Assembly: GCF_011617465.1 (NCBI RefSeq)
Contig: NZ_CP050153.1
Span: forward strand, 1,426,001-1,490,000
Origin: Brevibacterium pigmentatum
Lineage (GTDB): Bacteria; Actinomycetota; Actinomycetes; Actinomycetales; Brevibacteriaceae
Direction: 5' to 3'
Length of the DNA: 64,000 nt
The notes under the pieces were generated by a model. The model did no database searches. It was not told where the DNA came from and worked only from the letters and a program-made list of their open reading frames with translations. The position numbers were made by a program, and so were the translations under genes. Shown here piece by piece: positions 45,619 through 56,106 of this stretch; position 1 is the stretch's first letter; each line of letters opens with the position of its first letter.

Positions 45619-46380
45619 GTGGCGCGACCCGTGAACCTGCTCTATCGGCTGTACGAGCGACGGCTCAAACGTGAGCTCGACAAGTCGGTTCCGGTTCCAC
45701 GTCACGTCGGAGTCATCACCGACGGCAACCGCAGGTGGGCCAAGGAGTTCGGTGCGACGACCGCTGACGGTCACCGCGCCGGAGCGGCGAAGATCGTCGA
45801 GTTCCTCGGCTGGTGCCACGAGATCGATGTGGAGATCGTCACCCTCTACGTCCTGTCCAAGGAGAACCTCGCCCGCTCGGCCGAAGAGGTGTCGATCCTC
45901 ATCGAGATCATTTCGGATCTGGTCGAGAAGATCGCCGCGCTCGACGGAGTCGGCGTCCAGCTCGTCGGCGATCTCGATATCGTTCCACCGGATCTGCGGG
46001 CCCGTCTGGAGGCAGTGACGACGACCGAGGACTGCGGAATGCGGGTCAACGTCGCCGTCGGCTACGGCGGTCGGCAAGAGATCGTCAACGCGGTGAAATC
46101 CCTGCTGCGGGATCGCGCCGACGACGGCACGGATCTGGAGACGATCATCTCGGAGCTGTCTCCCGAACAGATCGGCGAACACCTCTACACCAAGGGCCAG
46201 CCGGACCCCGATCTCATCATCCGCTCTTCGGGGGAGCAGCGACTCTCCGGCTTCCTCATGTGGCAGAGTGCGTATTCGGAGTTCTACTTCTGCGAAGCCT
46301 ATTGGCCGGATTTCCGTCGCACGGACTTCCTCCGTGCCGTGCGCGACTACGGTCTGCGGCAGCGACGCTTCGGCAAATAG
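45619..46380 (+). CDS. uppS: cis-isoprenyl diphosphate synthase
   Basis: A 253-residue Z-prenyltransferase. HVGVITDGNRRWAKE carries the catalytic Asp35, and PDLIIRSSGEQRLSGFLMWQS carries the diphosphate-binding RSSGExR. It condenses isopentenyl diphosphate with an allylic primer for polyprenyl phosphate carriers of cell-wall synthesis. Length and position beside trhA match Rv1086, the short-chain Z,E-farnesyl diphosphate synthase; which chain length is made here cannot be read from sequence. GTG 45619 has GAAGAGGA upstream. Confidence 0.92.
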   Translation: MARPVNLLYRLYERRLKRELDKSVPVPRHVGVITDGNRRWAKEFGATTADGHRAGAAKIVEFLGWCHEIDVEIVTLYVLSKENLARSAEEVSILIEIISDLVEKIAALDGVGVQLVGDLDIVPPDLRARLEAVTTTEDCGMRVNVAVGYGGRQEIVNAVKSLLRDRADDGTDLETIISELSPEQIGEHLYTKGQPDPDLIIRSSGEQRLSGFLMWQSAYSEFYFCEAYWPDFRRTDFLRAVRDYGLRQRRFGK

Positions 46381-46591
46381 GCCCTGGCTTTGGCCGGCGC
46401 GGATTCCTGGCTGTCAGGCGAGGGAATCCCGCATTCACTCGAAGTTCATGACCTCGACTTGCCCGAGCACGCGTGCCGCTACCGCCTGCGAGGGCGAACC
46501 GGGTTAGGTTGACAGTAGTTGGTCGACACCAACCCGAGATCGGGGGATGTCTGAACCGGATCTCGGCGGAACTCACGCCTCAGAGGTCCTC

Positions 46592-47899
46592 ATGGCTGAA
46601 AAAGTCCACACCTACGTTCTCGATACTTCGGTGTTGCTGTCGGATCCCGGAGCGCTTCTGCGCTTCGCCGAACACCACGTCGTCATTCCGCTCATCGTCG
46701 TCTCCGAACTCGAGGGCAAACGCAATCATCCCGAACTCGGCTTCACGGCTCGCAAAGCCCTGCACATCCTCGACGACTTCCGCTCGGACTACGACCGATT
46801 GGATCAGCCCATTCCGGTCGGTGATGCGGGCGGAACGCTGCGGGTCGAGCTCAATCACATCGACGCCTCCACGATGCCGATCGGCTTCGACCGGACGGAG
46901 AACGACACTCGCATCCTGGCCGTGGCCCGCAACCTCTCGGCCGAAGGCTGTGACGTGGTGGTCGTGACCAAGGACGTGCCGATGCGAGTGAAGGCATCTG
47001 CCCTGGGCCTGCACGCGGAAGAGTACCTGGCGGAGCTGGCCGTCGATTCCGGCTTCACCGGGATGAGCGAGCTCGGGCTCGACGACGAGCAGATGAGCGA
47101 GTTCTACGATTCGGGATCGGTCGTCACCGAGGATGTCTCCGACGAGGTGGTCAACACCGGAGTCGTCATCACCTCACCACGCGGGTCCGGGCTGGGGCGG
47201 GTGCGCACCGGCAACCGGGTGTCGATGGTGCGCGGGGATCGGGACATCTTCGGAGTCCACGGCCGATCGGCAGAACAGCGGATCGCCATCGACATGCTGC
47301 TCGACGACGCGCTGGGAATCGTGTCGATGGGAGGGCGAGCCGGAACGGGGAAGTCCGCGCTGGCCCTCATGGCCGGTCTGCAGAAGGTGCTCGAGGAGAA
47401 CAAGCACTCGAAGATCATGGTCTTCCGACCCCTCTACGCTGTGGGTGGGCAGAACCTCGGTTATCTGCCCGGCAGCGAAGGGGAGAAGATGAACCCCTGG
47501 GCGGAGGCCGTGTTCGACACCTTGAGTGCCCTGGTGAGCAAGAACGTCATCGACGAGGTGGTCAACAGAGAGATCCTCGAGGTGCTTCCGCTCACCCACA
47601 TTCGCGGACGCTCCCTCCACGATGCGTTCGTCATCGTCGATGAGGCACAGTCACTGGAACGCAATGTTCTGCTCACCGTGCTCTCGCGCATCGGCATGAA
47701 CTCCAAGGTGGTGCTCACCCATGATGTCGCCCAGCGCGACAACCTGCGAGTGGGCCGTCACGACGGAGTCGCCGCGGTGATCGAGAAGCTCAAGGGACAC
47801 GAACTGTTCGCTCACGTCACGCTGACGCGGTCGGAGAGGTCGGAGATCGCGGCTCTGGTCACCGATGTGCTCGAGGAGTTCGACCCATTCCGTTCCTGA
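46592..47899 (+). CDS. phoH2: PhoH2-type PIN-PhoH RNA helicase/ribonuclease
   Basis: A 435-residue fusion. N-terminal PIN ribonuclease domain (residues ~5-150; [35 protein letters not shown]). C-terminal PhoH ATPase with Walker [14 protein letters not shown] near residue 247 and Walker [13 protein letters not shown]. Mycobacterial PhoH2 unwinds and cleaves RNA. ATG 46592 ([10 protein letters not shown]) fits the PIN start; ATG 46547 is an alternative. Inverted repeats GTTGGT-CGAC-ACCAAC (46518-46533) lie upstream. Confidence 0.9.
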   Translation: MAEKVHTYVLDTSVLLSDPGALLRFAEHHVVIPLIVVSELEGKRNHPELGFTARKALHILDDFRSDYDRLDQPIPVGDAGGTLRVELNHIDASTMPIGFDRTENDTRILAVARNLSAEGCDVVVVTKDVPMRVKASALGLHAEEYLAELAVDSGFTGMSELGLDDEQMSEFYDSGSVVTEDVSDEVVNTGVVITSPRGSGLGRVRTGNRVSMVRGDRDIFGVHGRSAEQRIAIDMLLDDALGIVSMGGRAGTGKSALALMAGLQKVLEENKHSKIMVFRPLYAVGGQNLGYLPGSEGEKMNPWAEAVFDTLSALVSKNVIDEVVNREILEVLPLTHIRGRSLHDAFVIVDEAQSLERNVLLTVLSRIGMNSKVVLTHDVAQRDNLRVGRHDGVAAVIEKLKGHELFAHVTLTRSERSEIAALVTDVLEEFDPFRS

Positions 47900-47958
47900 G
47901 CCGCTGTGGTCCGGAACGCGAGTAGACAGTGAGCCGCTGAACGGATCGAGAGAACGAA

Positions 47959-47990
47959 ACGGCGCCCGGACGATTTCGTCCGGGCGCCGT
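47959..47990. terminator. bidirectional terminator between phoH2 and fumC
   Basis: 15-bp perfect arms (47959-47973 and 47976-47990) with a TT centre between convergent genes. Confidence 0.8.
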
Positions 47991-48012
47991 GCTGATCAGT
48001 CAGATCGGCGAC

Positions 48013-49416
48013 TTACTTGTAGTTGCCGATCATCGTGGTGACATCGAGGGCCTTGTCGAGGTCGGCCTCGGTGATGGAGCCGTTCTCGACGAAGCCGAGA
48101 GCGATCGTCGCTTCCTTGACCGTCATCTTGTTGTTCACGGCGTGCTTGGCGATCTTCGCCGCGGCTTCGTAGCCGATGACCTTGTTCAGCGGAGTGACGA
48201 TGGAGGGGCTCGCCTCGGCGAGGAAGCGGGCACGCTCCTCATTGGCGGTGAGTCCGTCGATCATCTTCTCGGCCATGACGGTCGAGGCGTTCGCGAGCAG
48301 GCGGATCGACTCGAGCAGGTTCGAAGCCATGACCGGGATTCCGACGTTGAGCTCGAAGGCGCCGTTGGTCGACGAGAGCGAGACTGCGGCGTCGTTGCCG
48401 ATGACCTGAGCGGCGACCTGAATGGTGGCCTCGCAGATGACCGGGTTGACCTTGCCCGGCATGATCGACGAACCGGGCTGGAGATCGGGGATGGCGATCT
48501 CGCCGAGACCGGTGTTCGGTCCCGAACCCATCCAGCGCAGGTCGTTGCAGATCTTCATGTAGCCGTAGGCGATGGTCCGCAGCTGACCGGAGGCTTCGAT
48601 GAGTCCGTCGCGGTTGGCCTGCGCTTCGAAGTGGTTGCGGGCCTCGGTGATCGGCAGTCCGGTCTCCTCGGCGAGGATCTCGACCACACGGGAGGAGAAG
48701 CCGTCGGGGGTGTTGATGCCGGTGCCCACAGCGGTTCCGCCCTGCGGGACCTCCGCCACGCGCGGCAGGGACGCCTCGATGCGCTCGATTCCGTAACGGA
48801 CCTGAGCTGCGTAGCCGCCGAACTCCTGACCGAGGGTTACAGGAGTGGCATCCATGAGGTGGGTGCGTCCGGACTTGACGATCGAGGAGAACTCCTTCGC
48901 CTTCTTCTCCAGCGAAGTCGCCAGGGTGTCCATGGCCGGGATGAGCGTGTTGACCAGGGCCTTGGTCACGGCCAGGTGCACCGAGGTGGGGAAGACGTCG
49001 TTCGACGACTGCGAGGCGTTGACATGGTCGTTCGGGTGGACGTTGATTCCGTCGGCTTCGAGTGCCTTGGTCGCCAGCGAGGCAAGGACCTCGTTGGTGT
49101 TCATGTTCGACGAGGTTCCCGAACCGGTCTGGAAAACGTCGATGGGGAAGTGGGCGTCGAATTCGCCTGCGATGACCCGATCGGCGGCGTTCTGGATGGC
49201 TGTGGCGCGGGCTTCGTCAAGCACGCCGAGTTCGGCGTTGGCCTTCGCTGCGGCCTTCTTCACCTGTGCCAGTGCGGCGATGTGGGCTGATTCGAGGGTC
49301 TTGCCCGAGATCGGGAAGTTCTCGACGGCACGCTGGGTCTGTGCGCTGTAGAGGGCGTCCTTTGGGACTTTGACATCACCCATGGTGTCGTGTTCGATGC
49401 GAAATTCTTCGGTCAT
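48013..49416 (-). CDS. fumC: class II fumarate hydratase
   Basis: A 467-residue tetrameric, iron-free fumarase that interconverts fumarate and L-malate in the TCA cycle. The superfamily signature [12 protein letters not shown] lies near residue 312, with [16 protein letters not shown] near 107 and [13 protein letters not shown] near 145. Length is normal. The M. tuberculosis orthologue is Rv1098c, beside glpX; here a beta-carbonic anhydrase gene lies between them. Confidence 0.97.
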   Translation of the reverse strand: MTEEFRIEHDTMGDVKVPKDALYSAQTQRAVENFPISGKTLESAHIAALAQVKKAAAKANAELGVLDEARATAIQNAADRVIAGEFDAHFPIDVFQTGSGTSSNMNTNEVLASLATKALEADGINVHPNDHVNASQSSNDVFPTSVHLAVTKALVNTLIPAMDTLATSLEKKAKEFSSIVKSGRTHLMDATPVTLGQEFGGYAAQVRYGIERIEASLPRVAEVPQGGTAVGTGINTPDGFSSRVVEILAEETGLPITEARNHFEAQANRDGLIEASGQLRTIAYGYMKICNDLRWMGSGPNTGLGEIAIPDLQPGSSIMPGKVNPVICEATIQVAAQVIGNDAAVSLSSTNGAFELNVGIPVMASNLLESIRLLANASTVMAEKMIDGLTANEERARFLAEASPSIVTPLNKVIGYEAAAKIAKHAVNNKMTVKEATIALGFVENGSITEADLDKALDVTTMIGNYK

Positions 49417-49504
49417 TGTTGTCCTTTCCGTTGGGTGCCGGGGAAATGATTGCGGAGCTCAGGCTCGTAGGGCTGAACGGCTGACCACCGAGGTGGCCGG
49501 TCGC

Positions 49505-50131
49505 TCAAGAAGCATAGGTGGAGACCGCGGCCTCGTCGCCTCCGTATTGGGCGACGACCGTGGTGTGGCCATCGTGGAGTTGGTAGGTGAGTCCGACGAT
49601 GATGAGTCGGCCCTCATCGACAGCGGTCTTGATGATCGTGGACAGCTGCATGATTTTGTCGACCGTGTCCATGGTGTTCTGGCCGACGGTCTCGTTGACC
49701 GTGGTGCGCCCGTTCTTCCGGGCCCGTGCCACGGTCGGCAGGATGCGGGCGACTACGTCGGAGATGAATCCGGGAGGAGTCTCACCCGAGTCGTAGGCAT
49801 TGTAGGCAGCGGTCACGGCTCCGCAGCTGTCGTGTCCGAGCACGACGAGCAGTGGAGTGCCGAGCACCTCGACCCCGTATTCGAGCGATCCCAAGGTGAC
49901 CGGGTCGACGACCTGTCCGGCATTGCGGACGACGAACATATCGCCGAGTCCGACGTCGAAGATCATCTCAGCGGCGACTCGGGAGTCCGAGCAGCCGAAG
50001 AGAGTGACGAACGGGGTCTGGCTGTCCGACAGCGACTCGCGTCGTGCGGTGTCCTGGTTGGGGTGTCGAGGGACATCGTCGACGAAACGCTGATTTCCCT
50101 CGAGGAGTCGCTTCCACGCCTGATTGGGCAT
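49505..50131 (-). CDS. beta-carbonic anhydrase
   Basis: A 208-residue zinc enzyme that hydrates CO2 to bicarbonate. Zinc ligands Cys47 and the H-x2-C pair (VLGHDSCGAV, near residues 100-103) and the catalytic dyad Asp49/Arg51 in CSDSR are all present, so activity is expected. The start MPNQAWKRLLEGNQRF is typical for the family. It sits between glpX and fumC on the same strand, with 60-90 bp gaps, and could share their transcript. Confidence 0.94.
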   Translation of the reverse strand: MPNQAWKRLLEGNQRFVDDVPRHPNQDTARRESLSDSQTPFVTLFGCSDSRVAAEMIFDVGLGDMFVVRNAGQVVDPVTLGSLEYGVEVLGTPLLVVLGHDSCGAVTAAYNAYDSGETPPGFISDVVARILPTVARARKNGRTTVNETVGQNTMDTVDKIMQLSTIIKTAVDEGRLIIVGLTYQLHDGHTTVVAQYGGDEAAVSTYAS

Positions 50132-50191
50132 TGCTTTCGCACCTGCTTCCGAATTGTGTGGATCGTACCCGGGCCCGGGTGCGATTGGAGG

Positions 50192-51316
50192 TCAGACCAG
50201 TCCGCGGCGTGCGGCTTCTTCGGCGGCCTCCACGTATGAGTGGGTCTTCGCTGCCTGGTGCTCGGCGAAGACCTGACGGACGGTTCCCGACTTCGACCGC
50301 ATCACCAGGGAATGCGTGGTGACGTGGTTGCCCTGGAACTTCACGCCATCGAGCAGATCGCCGTTGGTGATGCCCGTGGCGACGAAGTAGCTGTTGTCAC
50401 CGGTGACGAGGTCGTCGGTGTTGAGTACCTTGTTGACGTCGAGGCCGGCCTTGGAGGCGGCTTCGCGTTCGGTGTCGTCCTGCGGCCACAGTCGGCCCTG
50501 GATGACTCCGCCGAGTGCTTTGATGGCGCAGGCGGTGATGATGCCTTCGGGGGTACCGCCGATGCCCATGAGCATGTCGACGCCGGTTCCGGGACGGCAG
50601 GCGGCGATGGCTCCGGCGACGTCGCCATCGGTGATGAGCTGGATGCGGGCGCCGGCGGCGCGGATCTCATCGATCATCTGCTGGTGGCGGGGACGGTCGA
50701 GGATCATCACCGTCACCGAGGCGGGATCCTTCGTTCCCTTCGCCTTGGCGACGCGGCGGATGTTCTCAGCGATCGGCAGACGCATGTCGACGGCATCAGC
50801 GGCATCGGGGCCGGTGACGAGCTTCTCCATGTAGAACACGGCAGAGGGGTCATACATCGCGCCGTCTTCGGTCACAGCCATGACAGAGATCGCATTGGGC
50901 ATGCCCAGAGCGGTCAGGCGAGTGCCGTCGATCGGGTCGACAGCAACATCGCAGTGCGGTCCGCCGCCGTCGCCGACCTGCTCGCCGTTGAAGAGCATCG
51001 GAGCTTCGTCCTTCTCACCCTCGCCGATGACGACGGTGCCGGCCATGCGGACGGTGGAGATGACATTGCGCATCGCGGCCACGGCCGCTCCGTCGGCTGC
51101 GTTCTTGTCGCCGCGGCCGACCCAGGGGGCTGCGGCGATGGCTGCGGCCTCGGTGACTCGGACGAGCTCCAGAGCCAAGTTGCGGTCGGGAGCATCCGAC
51201 TCGACCTGAGCCTTCTGTGACCATGAGTCGGTCACTGCGACAGGCGGAGCCTCCTCATCAACTCGTCCTCGGTCATGGTGAGATTTCACGTCAACAGGCT
51301 CTTTGGAGTCACTCAT
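50192..51316 (-). CDS. glpX: class II fructose-1,6-bisphosphatase
   Basis: A 374-residue GlpX-type phosphatase, the gluconeogenic fructose-1,6-bisphosphatase of actinobacteria. [33 protein letters not shown], the metal/phosphate motif [12 protein letters not shown], and [16 protein letters not shown] are visible. ATG 51316 ([11 protein letters not shown]) is taken; the first ~35 residues are non-conserved, so a later start is possible. It is divergent from the DUF4245 gene, as Rv1099c is from Rv1100. Confidence 0.95.
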   Translation of the reverse strand: MSDSKEPVDVKSHHDRGRVDEEAPPVAVTDSWSQKAQVESDAPDRNLALELVRVTEAAAIAAAPWVGRGDKNAADGAAVAAMRNVISTVRMAGTVVIGEGEKDEAPMLFNGEQVGDGGGPHCDVAVDPIDGTRLTALGMPNAISVMAVTEDGAMYDPSAVFYMEKLVTGPDAADAVDMRLPIAENIRRVAKAKGTKDPASVTVMILDRPRHQQMIDEIRAAGARIQLITDGDVAGAIAACRPGTGVDMLMGIGGTPEGIITACAIKALGGVIQGRLWPQDDTEREAASKAGLDVNKVLNTDDLVTGDNSYFVATGITNGDLLDGVKFQGNHVTTHSLVMRSKSGTVRQVFAEHQAAKTHSYVEAAEEAARRGLV

Positions 51317-51514
51317 GCTTCCAATTGTGCCACCCCTGTGATCGGGGTCGCGACAGCGGTGTCTGCTTGTGGCCGCAGTCACGTCCTCGGACCGGAATTG
51401 GCCCTTCGCGCGCGAGCCGAGGACAATGGCGGTGTGAATGTCCGAAATGCTGCCGACGAGACGGGTGCTCGAACGGTCGTCGACGAGACGATGCCGAGTC
51501 CCAGGGGAGAGTCC

Positions 51515-52084
51515 ATGGCTGATGAGTCCGGAGTGATGCTGCCGGGGTCCCGGGAAGAGATGCGCTTCCTGCGCAAGAACTCGAACTGGGTCAATATGGT
51601 CATCGCGATCCTCGCCTGTCTCGCAGTCGCCGTCGGGATCCTGTTCCTCGCCCCGCAGCCCGAAGTCGACTCAGAACGTGTCGTCGACTATCAGGGGATC
51701 GCCGAGCAGTCACAGGGCAACGCCGAGTTCGACCTCATCGTTCCGCAGATCCCGCGCGGATGGACGTCGAACGAGGCCAGCCTCGATCGTATGGGCGACT
51801 CCGAATACACCTCGTGGTACATGTCGTTCATCGGCCCCGACGACCAGTGGGTGAGCATCGAGCAGGCCGAAGCCAGCGCGAACTGGGCGAAGCGGAAGAC
51901 CGACGAGGCTATCGCTGCCGAGAAGGTGACCGTCGGCGGTGCCGACTTCCAGGTCTACCGCACTGCAGAGGCGAAGGAATACTGGGTCACGCACAAGGGC
52001 GATATGTATGTCGTTCTGACTGCCACCGCTGCGCCGGACACCGTCAATAGCTTCGCCGATCAGGTGGCCGCCGAACTCAAGTGA
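51515..52084 (+). CDS. DUF4245 membrane-anchored protein
   Basis: A 189-residue protein with one transmembrane segment (about residues 29-48, [21 protein letters not shown]) and an extracytoplasmic DUF4245 domain ([34 protein letters not shown]). It corresponds to Rv1100; function unknown. ATG 51515 is preferred because AGGGGAGAG lies upstream; GTG 51434 would add 27 residues. It converges with xseB. Confidence 0.85.
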   Translation: MADESGVMLPGSREEMRFLRKNSNWVNMVIAILACLAVAVGILFLAPQPEVDSERVVDYQGIAEQSQGNAEFDLIVPQIPRGWTSNEASLDRMGDSEYTSWYMSFIGPDDQWVSIEQAEASANWAKRKTDEAIAAEKVTVGGADFQVYRTAEAKEYWVTHKGDMYVVLTATAAPDTVNSFADQVAAELK

Positions 52085-52123
52085 TCTCGGCGGCCCTGGC
52101 TGAACTTCGGCTGACCTGGAGAC

Positions 52124-52363
52124 CTATTCGGTGTCGTCCGAGGTCTCCTCACGGGCCTTGTCAAGGCGCTCCCGCGCTCCATCGAGCCACGACTGGCACC
52201 GGTCGGCGAGAGCTTCGCCGCGCTCCCACAGCCGCAGTGACTCTTCGAGCGGCAGGTTGCCGGTCTCCAAACGCTTGACGGTCATGACGAGTTCTTCGCG
52301 CGCCTGCTCGTAGCTGAGTGTGCTGATGTCGGGCTGGTCCTGTTGTGCCGTCGGTTCGGTCAT
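52124..52363 (-). CDS. xseB: exodeoxyribonuclease VII small subunit
   Basis: A 79-residue small subunit. The conserved helical core is LSYEQAREELVMTVKRLETGN, then LPLEESLRLWERGEALADRC. It binds the XseA C-terminal helices to form the ExoVII nuclease, which degrades single-stranded DNA. ATG 52363 has AAGGAGA upstream; the longer open frame overlaps xseA. It lies 52 bp after xseA in one operon. Confidence 0.95.
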   Translation of the reverse strand: MTEPTAQQDQPDISTLSYEQAREELVMTVKRLETGNLPLEESLRLWERGEALADRCQSWLDGARERLDKAREETSDDTE

Positions 52364-52415
52364 CGGTGTCTCCTTCGCAGAGTGTGTGGAACGTGGACAG
52401 AGTGTGGAAATGTGG

Positions 52416-53723
52416 TCAATCGTCGGTTGTCGGTTCGCCGGTCTCCGGAGTGACCTCGGTGATATCGGCGTCGAAACGACCGCGAGCGACCCGGACATGG
52501 ACGCTGTCGCCGGCGGCGACCTCGGCGGCGTTGCGAACGGCCTGACCGTCGTCGGTCTGGACCACGGCGTAGCCGCGCTCCAAGGTCCGCAGGGGAGAGA
52601 GGGACCTGGCTTGTGAACGGAGATGCTGGATCTCGTTCTGAGCCTGGATGAGCAGTCCGTTCGTCGCCTGCAAGCTGCGGCGGCGGATCATCGTCAGTTC
52701 GTTCTCATGCGCGGTGATCATCGTCTGCGGTTCGGCGAGCACGGGCCGTGAGCGCACGGCGGTGAGCATCTCCTGCTCTCGGTCGAGGATGCGATTGACG
52801 GCGGCATCCAATTCGGCACGAGCACGCAGCAGATTCATGCCTTCTTCGGCGACGTCCGGCACGATCCTCTTCGCAGCATCCGTGGGTGTTGACGCCCGCA
52901 TGTCAGCGACCTCATCGAGAATGGGCCGGTCGGCCTCGTGCCCGATCGCCGAGACCACCGGTGTCTGCGCGGCGGAGACGGCACGGACGAGGGCTTCGTT
53001 GGAGAACGGCAGGAGGTCTTCCATGCTGCCGCCGCCGCGGGCGATGACGATGACATCGATCTGCGGGTCCGCATCGAGCTCCGCGAGGTTCTTCATCACT
53101 CCCGGTACGGCATCCGGTCCCTGGACGGCACAGTTGCGGACTTCGAATTCGGCGGCAGGCCAGCGCAGGTGCACATTGCGGATGACGTCCTTCTGCGCAT
53201 CCGAATCCCGTCCGGTGATCAGTCCGATCCGGTTCGGCAGGAACGGCAGTCGCAGCTTCCGGTTGGGATCGAACAGCCCCTCGGCCCCTAGCTGCTTCTT
53301 CAGTCGTTCGAGGCGGGCGAGGAGTTCGCCGAGGCCGACGGCACGGATGTCGTTGGCCCGCATCGTCAGCCGACCGGTCTTCGTCCAGAAGTCGGCTTTG
53401 AGATTGGCGACGACGTGGCTGCCCTCGGTCAGAGGAGCTCCGGTGCGGTCGAGGACGTTCTTCCAGATCTGGACCGGCAGAGACATCTCGACATCGGTGT
53501 CGCGCAGGGTCAGGTAGCTGGCCTTGCCCCGATGGTTGAGTTCGACGACCTGCCCTTCGATCCACACGCTCGACATGCGGTCGATATAGGACTTCATCTT
53601 CGACGACAGCAGACTCAGCGGCCACGGATTCTCCGCCGTGGTCTCGGCTGCGGTGGCGGCGAGCTCTTTCGGCTCGGCCGTTTCGCCGAGCGTGCCGGGA
53701 GTGCCGGAAATTCTTTGCGCCAT
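52416..53723 (-). CDS. xseA: exodeoxyribonuclease VII large subunit
   Basis: A 435-residue catalytic subunit. N-terminal OB fold (residues ~38-130; VWIEGQVVELNHRGKASYLTL), then the nuclease domain with IGLITGRDSDAQKDVIRNV and VIARGGGSMEDLLPFSNEAL, followed by the long coiled-coil region and C-terminal anchor (TLERGYAVVQTDDGQAV). It cleaves single-stranded DNA from both ends. It is divergent from ispH. Confidence 0.96.
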   Translation of the reverse strand: MAQRISGTPGTLGETAEPKELAATAAETTAENPWPLSLLSSKMKSYIDRMSSVWIEGQVVELNHRGKASYLTLRDTDVEMSLPVQIWKNVLDRTGAPLTEGSHVVANLKADFWTKTGRLTMRANDIRAVGLGELLARLERLKKQLGAEGLFDPNRKLRLPFLPNRIGLITGRDSDAQKDVIRNVHLRWPAAEFEVRNCAVQGPDAVPGVMKNLAELDADPQIDVIVIARGGGSMEDLLPFSNEALVRAVSAAQTPVVSAIGHEADRPILDEVADMRASTPTDAAKRIVPDVAEEGMNLLRARAELDAAVNRILDREQEMLTAVRSRPVLAEPQTMITAHENELTMIRRRSLQATNGLLIQAQNEIQHLRSQARSLSPLRTLERGYAVVQTDDGQAVRNAAEVAAGDSVHVRVARGRFDADITEVTPETGEPTTDD

Positions 53724-53802
53724 TTAAGTCCCCTTCCGAATCCCCAGCCTAACGAACGGCACGGACGCAGCCCATTCCTGGCCGCAGTCGATGCCTCCGG
53801 CT

Positions 53803-53808
53803 TAGACT
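53803..53808 (+). promoter_or_regulatory. candidate -10 (TAGACT) giving leaderless ispH mRNA
   Basis: TAGACT ends six bases before the ispH GTG, so +1 would coincide with the start codon. No ribosome-binding site is visible. Confidence 0.5.
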
Positions 53809-53814
53809 GAACGG

Positions 53815-54831
53815 GTGAGCGTCGTTTCAGTACCTGCCCCGACCATTCCGCGCCGGCGTCTGGCACCTGGCGAGATCCGCACTCCGGTCAATGCTGACAA
53901 GAGGGTGCTGCTGGCCGCACCGCGCGGCTACTGTGCCGGCGTAGATCGTGCCGTGATCGCCGTCGAACGCGCCCTCGAGCACTTCGGCGCACCGATCTAT
54001 GTCCGCAAGGAGATCGTGCACAACCGGCATGTCGTCGAGACCTTGTCCGAACGCGGGGCCGTCTTCGTCGATGACACCGCTGAAGTCCCGGAAGGTGCTC
54101 GGGTCGTGTTCTCCGCCCACGGAGTCTCACCGGCCGTGCACACCGAGGCTGCCCAGCGTTCGCTGTCGACGATCGATGCGACATGCCCGTTGGTGACGAA
54201 AGTCCACAAGGAGGCCATCCGGTTCGCCCGGGACGGCTTCCGCATCCTCCTCGTCGGCCATGCCGGACACGAAGAGGTCGAGGGCACCATGGGTGAGGCG
54301 CCGGAACACATCACACTGGTGCAGAGCCCGGAAGAGGCCCGAACCATCGAGGTTCCCGTTGCCGAGAAGCTGGTGTGGATCTCACAGACGACCTTAAGCG
54401 TGGACGAGACCATGGAAACAGTGGAGATCCTGCGTGAGCGCTTCCCGCACCTGCAGAATCCACCCAGCGATGACATCTGCTACGCGACACAGAACCGGCA
54501 GCTCGCGGTGAAGAAGATCGGGCTCGACGCGGATCTCGTCATCGTCGTCGGGTCAGCGAACTCCTCGAACTCCGTTCGCCTCGTCGAAGTCGCCCTCGAA
54601 CACGGGGCGAAGGCTGCCTACCGTGTCGACTTCGCCCGGGAGATCGACGAGACATGGTTCCACGACGTGACCACGGTCGGAGTCACCTCCGGAGCGAGCG
54701 TTCCGGAGAACCTCGTCCAAGACGTGCTGCAGCTGCTGGCCGACTACGGATTCGACACGGTCGAAGAGGTCGTCACCGCCGAAGAGGACCTGATCTTCTC
54801 GCTGCCGAAGGAACTGCGCAAACTCGGCTGA
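53815..54831 (+). CDS. ispH: 4-hydroxy-3-methylbut-2-enyl diphosphate reductase
   Basis: A 338-residue iron-sulfur enzyme, the last step of the MEP pathway giving IPP and DMAPP. Cluster Cys residues are Cys40 ([13 protein letters not shown]), the one in [12 protein letters not shown], and the one in [10 protein letters not shown]. The catalytic [11 protein letters not shown]lu/Thr region and [15 protein letters not shown] are present. The N-terminal ~27 residues are extra. It feeds the cis-prenyltransferase encoded at 45.6 kb. It ends 6 bp from the convergent rmuC. Confidence 0.97.
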   Translation: MSVVSVPAPTIPRRRLAPGEIRTPVNADKRVLLAAPRGYCAGVDRAVIAVERALEHFGAPIYVRKEIVHNRHVVETLSERGAVFVDDTAEVPEGARVVFSAHGVSPAVHTEAAQRSLSTIDATCPLVTKVHKEAIRFARDGFRILLVGHAGHEEVEGTMGEAPEHITLVQSPEEARTIEVPVAEKLVWISQTTLSVDETMETVEILRERFPHLQNPPSDDICYATQNRQLAVKKIGLDADLVIVVGSANSSNSVRLVEVALEHGAKAAYRVDFAREIDETWFHDVTTVGVTSGASVPENLVQDVLQLLADYGFDTVEEVVTAEEDLIFSLPKELRKLG

Positions 54832-54837
54832 CGATCC

Positions 54838-56034
54838 TCAGTCCGTCCCCGTCTGCCGATCACGCAGATGAGTCGGTCCGCGATCGTCGAAGTCCATGGC
54901 TCGCGGCCGACTGAGCTCCTCGGCGCTGACGCCCCGAGCGCGAGTATCGAGTTCGGCCACGGCATCGAGCTCATCGGCGACGATGCCGGTCGACGGGAAC
55001 TTCCTCGCGGTGACGAGGAACCGGGACTCCAAGGACGAGACGAACCGGTTGTAGTCCTCGACCGACCGATCCAGACTGGCACCCATCCGAGACACATGAG
55101 ACACCAGCGTGCCGATGCGTTCGTAGAGTTCCGTGCCCAGCCGCAGCACTTCGGCCGCCGAGGTGGACATGTCGGCCTGCCGCCAGTTGAGTGCCACAGT
55201 CTTCAACAGCACCAGCAGAGTCGCCGGTGAGGCGAGGACGACGTTCTTGCCCAGTGCATGATCGATCATCTTCGGGTAGCTTGCCGCGGCTGCGGAGAGC
55301 AGACCGTCGGTGGGCACGAAGCAGACGACGAAGTCGGGGGAGGCTTCGAACGCCTTCCAGTACTCCTTCGACGCCAGGGCATCAACATGGCGCAACAGGG
55401 CGCGGGCATGGTCCTGACCGCGCATGCCGGCGTCGGCCGCCTCGCCGGAATCCTCGTTCATCCGCGCCGACAGGGGAGTCTTCGCATCGATGACGATCGT
55501 GCCGCCGCCGGGCAGGTGGACGACCATATCGGGTCGGTGGCGCTTACCGTCCCGGTCGGCACTGACCTGCGTGTCGAAGTCGACGTGGGGGAGAAGGCCG
55601 GCATATTCGACGATGCGTTTGAGCTGGACCTCGCCCCAGTCGCCGCGGTGGGTCGTCGAATTCAAAGCGTTGGCCAGCGACCCAGTGGATTCCTGGAGGC
55701 GGAGGTTCTGTTGGCTGAGATGCCCGATCTGGGAGTTCAGTCGGGTGATCTGTTCGATCTGCGTGCGGTCCTGGGAGTGCAGGTTCTCCTGCAGATTCTT
55801 CACGCTTGCCGCCAACGGCCCGATGGCGGCAGTGATCTCACCGGCCATCTGCGCATCGGCCTCGAGGTCTTCGGTGCGCTCGGACAGGATGCGTGACGTG
55901 GTCTCGGCGCGAGTGAGTCTCTCGAGATAGCGGGAACGGGTGAGACTGCGGCCGAGGAGGAATCCGAGCGCGGCGGCGAGCACGATCGCCACGATGAAGG
56001 CGATGATGACTGCGGATGCGGGGAAAGCATTCAT
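54838..56034 (-). CDS. rmuC: DNA recombination protein RmuC
   Basis: A 398-residue protein. N-terminal membrane anchor (residues ~7-28), a long coiled coil (about 35-125), then a PD-(D/E)XK-like nuclease fold with HRPDMVVHLPGGGTIVIDAK and a C-terminal helical tail. RmuC limits DNA inversions and helps resolve DNA damage. ATG 56034 starts MNAFPASAVII. It is divergent from ychF across 72 bp. Confidence 0.93.
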   Translation of the reverse strand: MNAFPASAVIIAFIVAIVLAAALGFLLGRSLTRSRYLERLTRAETTSRILSERTEDLEADAQMAGEITAAIGPLAASVKNLQENLHSQDRTQIEQITRLNSQIGHLSQQNLRLQESTGSLANALNSTTHRGDWGEVQLKRIVEYAGLLPHVDFDTQVSADRDGKRHRPDMVVHLPGGGTIVIDAKTPLSARMNEDSGEAADAGMRGQDHARALLRHVDALASKEYWKAFEASPDFVVCFVPTDGLLSAAAASYPKMIDHALGKNVVLASPATLLVLLKTVALNWRQADMSTSAAEVLRLGTELYERIGTLVSHVSRMGASLDRSVEDYNRFVSSLESRFLVTARKFPSTGIVADELDAVAELDTRARGVSAEELSRPRAMDFDDRGPTHLRDRQTGTD

Positions 56035-56092
56035 GGTCCCAGGGTGACAGAGGGCACTGACACGAGAATTCGAGGACCACCTCGGCGACGGC

Positions 56093-56098
56093 TAGACT
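56093..56098 (+). promoter_or_regulatory. candidate -10 (TAGACT) upstream of ychF
   Basis: TAGACT ends eight bases before GTG 56107, and no ribosome-binding site is obvious, so a leaderless or near-leaderless message is likely. Confidence 0.45.
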
Positions 56099-56106
56099 TG
56101 GATACC

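Noticed and set aside
47989..49290. 433-residue frame opposite fumC
   Set aside because: Shadow of fumC; no motifs or ribosome-binding site.
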